NCBI GenBank assembly: GCA_000969725.1
Contig: JXSR01S002665.1
Direction: 5' to 3' (one strand)
Source: Ophiothrix spiculata
Taxonomy: Eukaryota; Echinodermata; Ophiuroidea; Amphilepidida; Ophiotrichidae
DNA: 21,063 nucleotides
The notes beneath the pieces are model-generated. The model was not told where the DNA came from. It searched no databases and was given only the letters and a program-made list of their open reading frames with translations. Positions 18,920-21,063 of this stretch are shown here, in pieces. The position numbers were made by a program, and so were the translations under genes. Within the stretch, counting starts at the first letter, position 1; every line of letters begins with the position of its first letter.

Positions 18920-20128
18920 TATAAACGGTTACCAAAAAATAAGTTCCCCCCATGGATGACTAGACTTTGTCATGATAAAACTCTCCATTTTGAATACTTT
19001 TCTTTTGCATAAAATAAGTTTCTGTTTTGAGAAACATTTGTGCACGAAACCTACGTCACCATTTGATGAAAGCTTTTGTTGTTTTGTACCAACACTCATT
19101 TGTTTAAAAATCATTTTTTCAAAACTAACGAAAAAAAAGTTGCACTTGCGTATTTTGTGAAATCCCAACATGCTTCCACGTTTACTTATTTTGTTTTTCT
19201 ATATTTCAAATCAGTGCATGTTCCACAGTTAAAACATTATTTAGATCCCTTCTCATTTTTAAATGAATTGCCATGACTTAAAGGAAGGCATTGTCGGATT
19301 AAAAGTGCTGTGTCTACCGTTCTTTTCAACAACTTTTCAACAACTGGTAAAGCGATTTTGTGTTTAAAATTGAACAAATTTCACGAATTTATTTGAAATT
19401 TGGACCATATGACACCAGAAGAAACTAAGTTAACGGGTCATTGATTAAAATCCATATGTTCAACATGAAAACAAAACACAGGTTAACAGTGCAGTGATAT
19501 CGCGTAAAATTGTTAAGCTTTGCGATCCGTTATATACCCTTGGTCGTTCAAGTTCCATGCCGCGGTAAAAATGTGCAGTAAGATCTCTGCTAATACTGTC
19601 TTATTGTGAAAATCATGTTTGTTTGCTCCTGAGTTTTGTATGATCATCTGAAGGTTTAGAGTATTCATGATTTCATTTCACAGATTTTCTCTCATGTGCT
19701 TTCTCTCACATTAACTCTCACTTTCAAGCAATGCTGTTTCCATGACAGAAGCGCAGTCTGCAGTGACAGAATTGGGTGTCACATCATCATGCATGATATT
19801 GAAACCATGCAAAAAAGTGTACTTTGGCAGCATAGTCAAGTTAATGCAATAAATGCCAAAGTAAACTTGTTTTTGTTGCCACAAGAAGGCTACAAGAAGT
19901 TAAATGCAACTTTTTTTCGGCTGTTTTAAAACAATGATTTTGAAACATATGTGTCTTGCTCAAAAGCGTCATTATATTTCATCAAATGGTAAAGTGTGTT
20001 GTATAGACAATTGTTTCCCTAAACGAAAATGTGTTTAATGCAGGAGAAATACAGCCAACATGGCGACTTCTGTTTTGACAAAGTCTGGTCATCCAAGGGG
20101 GGAACTTATTTTTTGGTAACCGTATATA
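18920..20128. mobile_element. 1.2 kb long-TIR fold-back element
   Basis: The outer ends pair strongly: ACGGTTACCAAAAAATAAGT followed by TCCCCCC on the left (18925 on) and its complement ending at 20122. Beyond the first ~60 bp, weaker similarity continues inward for about 240 bp, with shared ACCATTTGATGAAA, AAAATCAT and CGAAAAAAAGTTGCA blocks on opposite strands (left about 19010-19150, right about 19900-20030). The unique centre is about 700 bp with no recognisable transposase. Its right border lies 12 bp from the mariner-like copy at 20141. Confidence 0.8.
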
Positions 20129-20140
20129 TATACACTTATA

Positions 20141-20752
20141 CGAGGGGGTATCAAAAAGTTTTAAAGATCACCAAAAAAAAAAATACAGCCAGGACATTAA
20201 TTTTATTATGTGACCAATAAGTCATCTTTACATAGCCACTGTGCAAAGTAACACATTTTTCCTACTCAACATGAAATCTACTGTTCACAGACCGACTTTG
20301 TAGAGGTCCTCTGTTAGCCAAAAAAATCCATATATACAATATTATAGTTTGCTAAAATTAACATTTTCAGGTAGGCCATACTTTATCGGTTACCGCTTTA
20401 TCACGTCATTATGACATCATTGTTTGACTAATTCTCATAATTTTGGTATCGATGAAAAGAGGAGATTCTAGCCTATACCATAGTATCAAACGTTTTAAAT
20501 GTGGGCGTGTCATCATAGAATTAATGGGCTGTAAACCTTCAAATGTAGGGATTTAATTATGCCACGTATCTTTGATTTCTCCTTTGATTTGACATCTATT
20601 GACACCTGTATACATTATGTAGAAAGTATAAATACAATTGATATCATTTTTGCACCATAATGTATACAAGGACAAGTGACCATCCTGACAAAAGTTCATC
20701 GATGTAGCTCTTTTCTTTATGGTGATCATTAAAACTTTTTGATACCCCCTCG
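20141..20752. mobile_element. Mariner-like non-autonomous element, family M1 copy 2
   Basis: The ends CGAGGGGGTATCAAAAAGTT and their complement (ending at 20752) match over about 32 bp with one mismatch, and are flanked by TA on both sides (20139-20140 and 20753-20754). It is inverted relative to copy 1 at 9146-9734. Short frames inside carry stop codons and no DDE motif is visible. Its right edge lies about 80 bp from the donor of the receptor's TM7 exon. Confidence 0.9.
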
Positions 20753-20834
20753 TATAATAAGTACAAGTCCTTAGGATCATTCCTATATAAATTCATCGTG
20801 TGTCCACTGATTATGTAAAGGAAAAACAACTTAC

Positions 20835-21024
20835 GACGTGGTTCCAGTCTTTTTTCGTGATACGACAGACAGAGTAATAGGTTTGGAAGATGTTTCCTGT
20901 ACAATGGATAGACGATGATGAGTAGATACGGGGTCAATGCACTGTTGATCAGAAGAATGGTCGTCACGGAGAAGTCGAATACATCAGATATGGAGTAGTT
21001 GGCCAAAGACAGTGTCATCATAAC
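20835..21024 (-). CDS. Long-tailed GPCR-like receptor, TM7 exon (partial gene)
   Basis: This exon starts at 21024 after TTTATCCCTGCAG (phase 0) and ends CCACGTC|GTAAGT at 20835 (phase 1). It encodes 63 residues: a short extracellular lead-in (VMMTLSLANYSISDVFDF), a hydrophobic helix (SVTTILLINSALTPYLLIIV), then YPLYRKHLPNLLLCLSYHEK, which looks like an amphipathic helix 8 with basic residues. The NSALTPYLL stretch aligns with the class A TM7 motif NSxxNPxxY, with T for N and L for Y. The upstream six helices and the start are outside the window. Class A-like receptor is the best reading; subfamily, ligand and G-protein coupling cannot be stated. Another multi-pass membrane protein is possible. 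Confidence 0.7.
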
Positions 21025-21063
21025 CTGCAGGGATAAACATGCAACATATTTAATACTCCTGGC

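Larger units (their letters stand above)
16045..20834 (-). other. 4.8 kb phase-1 intron of the receptor gene, packed with repeats
   Basis: The donor GTAAGT follows the TM7 exon at 20834, and the acceptor precedes 16044. The codon split across it reads CCA (proline). At least seven separate repeat units lie inside. No further exon is needed for frame, and none was recognised, although a small phase-matched exon cannot be excluded. Confidence 0.7.

Noticed and set aside
20553-20780. Minus-strand frame with a GYQKVL-type peptide, also seen near 9700 and 20140
   Set aside because: The shared peptide is a translation of the mariner-like terminal repeat, not a protein domain.

Overview
The window is animal-like nuclear DNA: AT-rich, intron-containing, crowded with small inverted-repeat transposons, and gene-poor (about 5 kb of 21 kb is supported coding sequence). 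There is no operon layout, no ribosome binding sites and no viral or phage module. A class A-like GPCR tail, a spliced class I fumarase and many MITE families fit a marine invertebrate, perhaps a deuterostome such as a hemichordate, echinoderm or cephalochordate. That placement is inference; nothing here names the species.

Two genes converge. On the + strand, 1829-2047 is the last exon of a class I (iron-sulfur) fumarate hydratase, with a 3' UTR and an AATAAA signal at 2511. On the - strand, three exons (21024-20835, 16044-15751, 14198-9967) join in frame through two phase-1 introns. They encode the last transmembrane helix of a GPCR-like receptor and a cytoplasmic tail of roughly 1,500 residues. 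The stop is at 9967 and a polyadenylation signal lies at 9847-9842. The tail's last exon is one open 4.2 kb block with low-complexity sequence, an SH3-type proline motif, five basophilic R-[RK]-x-[ST] sites and an amphipathic segment resembling PKA-anchoring helices. This is the most interesting protein-level signal.

Layout: 1-1828, fumarase intron or upstream DNA with two hairpin elements; 1829-2530, fumarase end; 2531-9830, intergenic DNA with at least ten inverted-repeat elements, one locus nested three deep (3835-4978); 9830-14198, 3' UTR and giant last exon of the receptor; 14199-15750, intron with a TTAA-flanked element; 15751-16044, middle exon; 16045-20834, a 4.8 kb intron packed with hairpins, hAT-like and mariner-like copies, and a 1.2 kb long-TIR element; 20835-21024, TM7 exon. 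Several families occur twice in the window, often in opposite orientation. No transposase coding sequence was found, so all appear non-autonomous.

All boundaries and pairings were read by eye; no search or folding program was run.
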